Shown here: in pieces, positions 63,506 to 64,000 of the stretch
Position numbering within the stretch: position 1 is the stretch's first letter
Layout of the letters: every line of letters begins with the position of its first letter
Assembly (NCBI GenBank): GCA_947488085.1
Contig: CANKYI010000001.1
Location: 1,745,928-1,809,927 of the forward strand
From: an uncultured Erythrobacter sp.
GTDB lineage: Bacteria > Pseudomonadota > Alphaproteobacteria > Sphingomonadales > Sphingomonadaceae
DNA: 64,000 nucleotides
Direction: 5' to 3'
The notes under the pieces: generated by a model
Database searches by the model: none
What the model saw: the letters and a program-made list of their open reading frames with translations, nothing else
Told to the model about the DNA's origin: nothing
Translations under genes and position numbers: made by a program

Positions 63506-64000
63506 ATGAAAACCCAGAAGAAAATGGCATTTGCCAAAGCTCTGCTGGCCGGGATTGTGGCACTGCCCATGGTGGCAGCTCCAACCGGAACAGCGACTGC
63601 ACAGCAAGTCGTTAGCCCGAGCCAGGAAATTGTCCTGTCCATCGGTCGCGGTGAGTTGATCAGTGTGCCCGGATCCATGACCGATGTCTTCATCGCCAAT
63701 GAATCAGTGGCCGACGTTCAGATCAAATCACAACGTCAGCTCTATGTCTTTGGTAAGGCTGGTGGTGAAACCACCATCTATGCCAGCAATGCACGCGGCG
63801 ATGTGATCTTCTCGGCCAACATCCGGGTGGGTTCAAACATCGGCAGCATCGATCAGATGCTCGCGCTCGCAATGCCAGAGGCGCAAGTTAGCGTCGCAAC
63901 CATGGGCACCAACACTGTGTTGTTGACCGGTACTGTGGCGGCTCCTGAAGATGCGGCTGAGGCAGAACGCCTTGTAACCGCGTTCCTTGGAGACGAATCC
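63506..64000 (+). CDS. cpaC: Flp pilus secretin CpaC (3' end beyond window)
   Basis: Outer-membrane secretin subunit of the tad pilus. 165 codons are visible. The signal peptide MKTQKKMAFAKALLAGIVAL followed by PMVAAPTGTATA is well formed, and SD AGGGGG lies seven bases before ATG 63506. An in-frame frame extends upstream to ATG 63425 or 63419, which would add 27-29 non-signal residues, so the later start is preferred. The visible part covers the N-terminal pilus-secretin domain (residues ~40-115) and the start of a BON-like domain. The secretin core is not reached. Confidence 0.88.
   Translation, partial: MKTQKKMAFAKALLAGIVALPMVAAPTGTATAQQVVSPSQEIVLSIGRGELISVPGSMTDVFIANESVADVQIKSQRQLYVFGKAGGETTIYASNARGDVIFSANIRVGSNIGSIDQMLALAMPEAQVSVATMGTNTVLLTGTVAAPEDAAEAERLVTAFLGDES

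Overview
The window looks like chromosomal core DNA from an alphaproteobacterium of the order Sphingomonadales, most likely Erythrobacteraceae (Erythrobacter/Altererythrobacter-like). This is judged from recognisable protein families, gene order and codon use; no search was run. I see no integrases, insertion sequences, CRISPR arrays, tRNAs or rRNAs.

Positions 1-18975 (minus strand) hold a complete division and cell wall (dcw) cluster in the order mraZ-rsmH-ftsL-ftsI-murE-murF-mraY-murD-ftsW-murG-murC-murB-ddl-ftsQ-ftsA-ftsZ, with ftsZ running off the left edge. Most neighbours overlap by 1 or 4 bases (ATGA, GTGA or TGATG), so translation is probably coupled along the cluster. A 181-base gap before ftsZ carries a perfect DnaA box, a TTAACC half-site and a GANTC site. 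The 338-base gap before mraZ holds arrays of GGG triplets spaced about 10 bases apart, which resemble MraZ operator boxes.

Positions 19314-32282 carry an uncharacterised lipoprotein/membrane protein pair, cysteine synthase, a 2Fe-2S ferredoxin, a DNA glycosylase, an S9 peptidase, an SDR enzyme, pterin dehydratase, ccmAB (haem export), map with an unknown gene, a DUF3298-like lipoprotein, an M17 aminopeptidase, an SH3-like protein and argC. Positions 32428-34310 are glnB-glnA, with a sigma-54-like promoter and a clear terminator.

Positions 34388-36889 are the most accessory-looking part. They hold a small XRE regulator with a membrane partner, an inverted-repeat operator cluster, a 28-codon ORF with a strong Shine-Dalgarno sequence, and a membrane protein plus GH24 lysozyme pair. 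Then come tamB-tamA (outer-membrane assembly), bpt, ilvA, a beta-hydroxyacid dehydrogenase and an exported amidohydrolase. A small signal-peptide protein follows, with an AT-rich leader and a strong terminator.

Positions 49127-55835 (minus) are tatC-tatB-tatA, scpB-scpA, nagZ, a SPOR protein and argS, a gene order common in alphaproteobacteria. ispH, thrB, rnhA, a 58-residue DUF1508 protein, a FAD oxidoreductase and an alpha/beta hydrolase follow. The right edge enters a tad/cpa Flp pilus locus (cpaA, cpaB and a partial cpaC).
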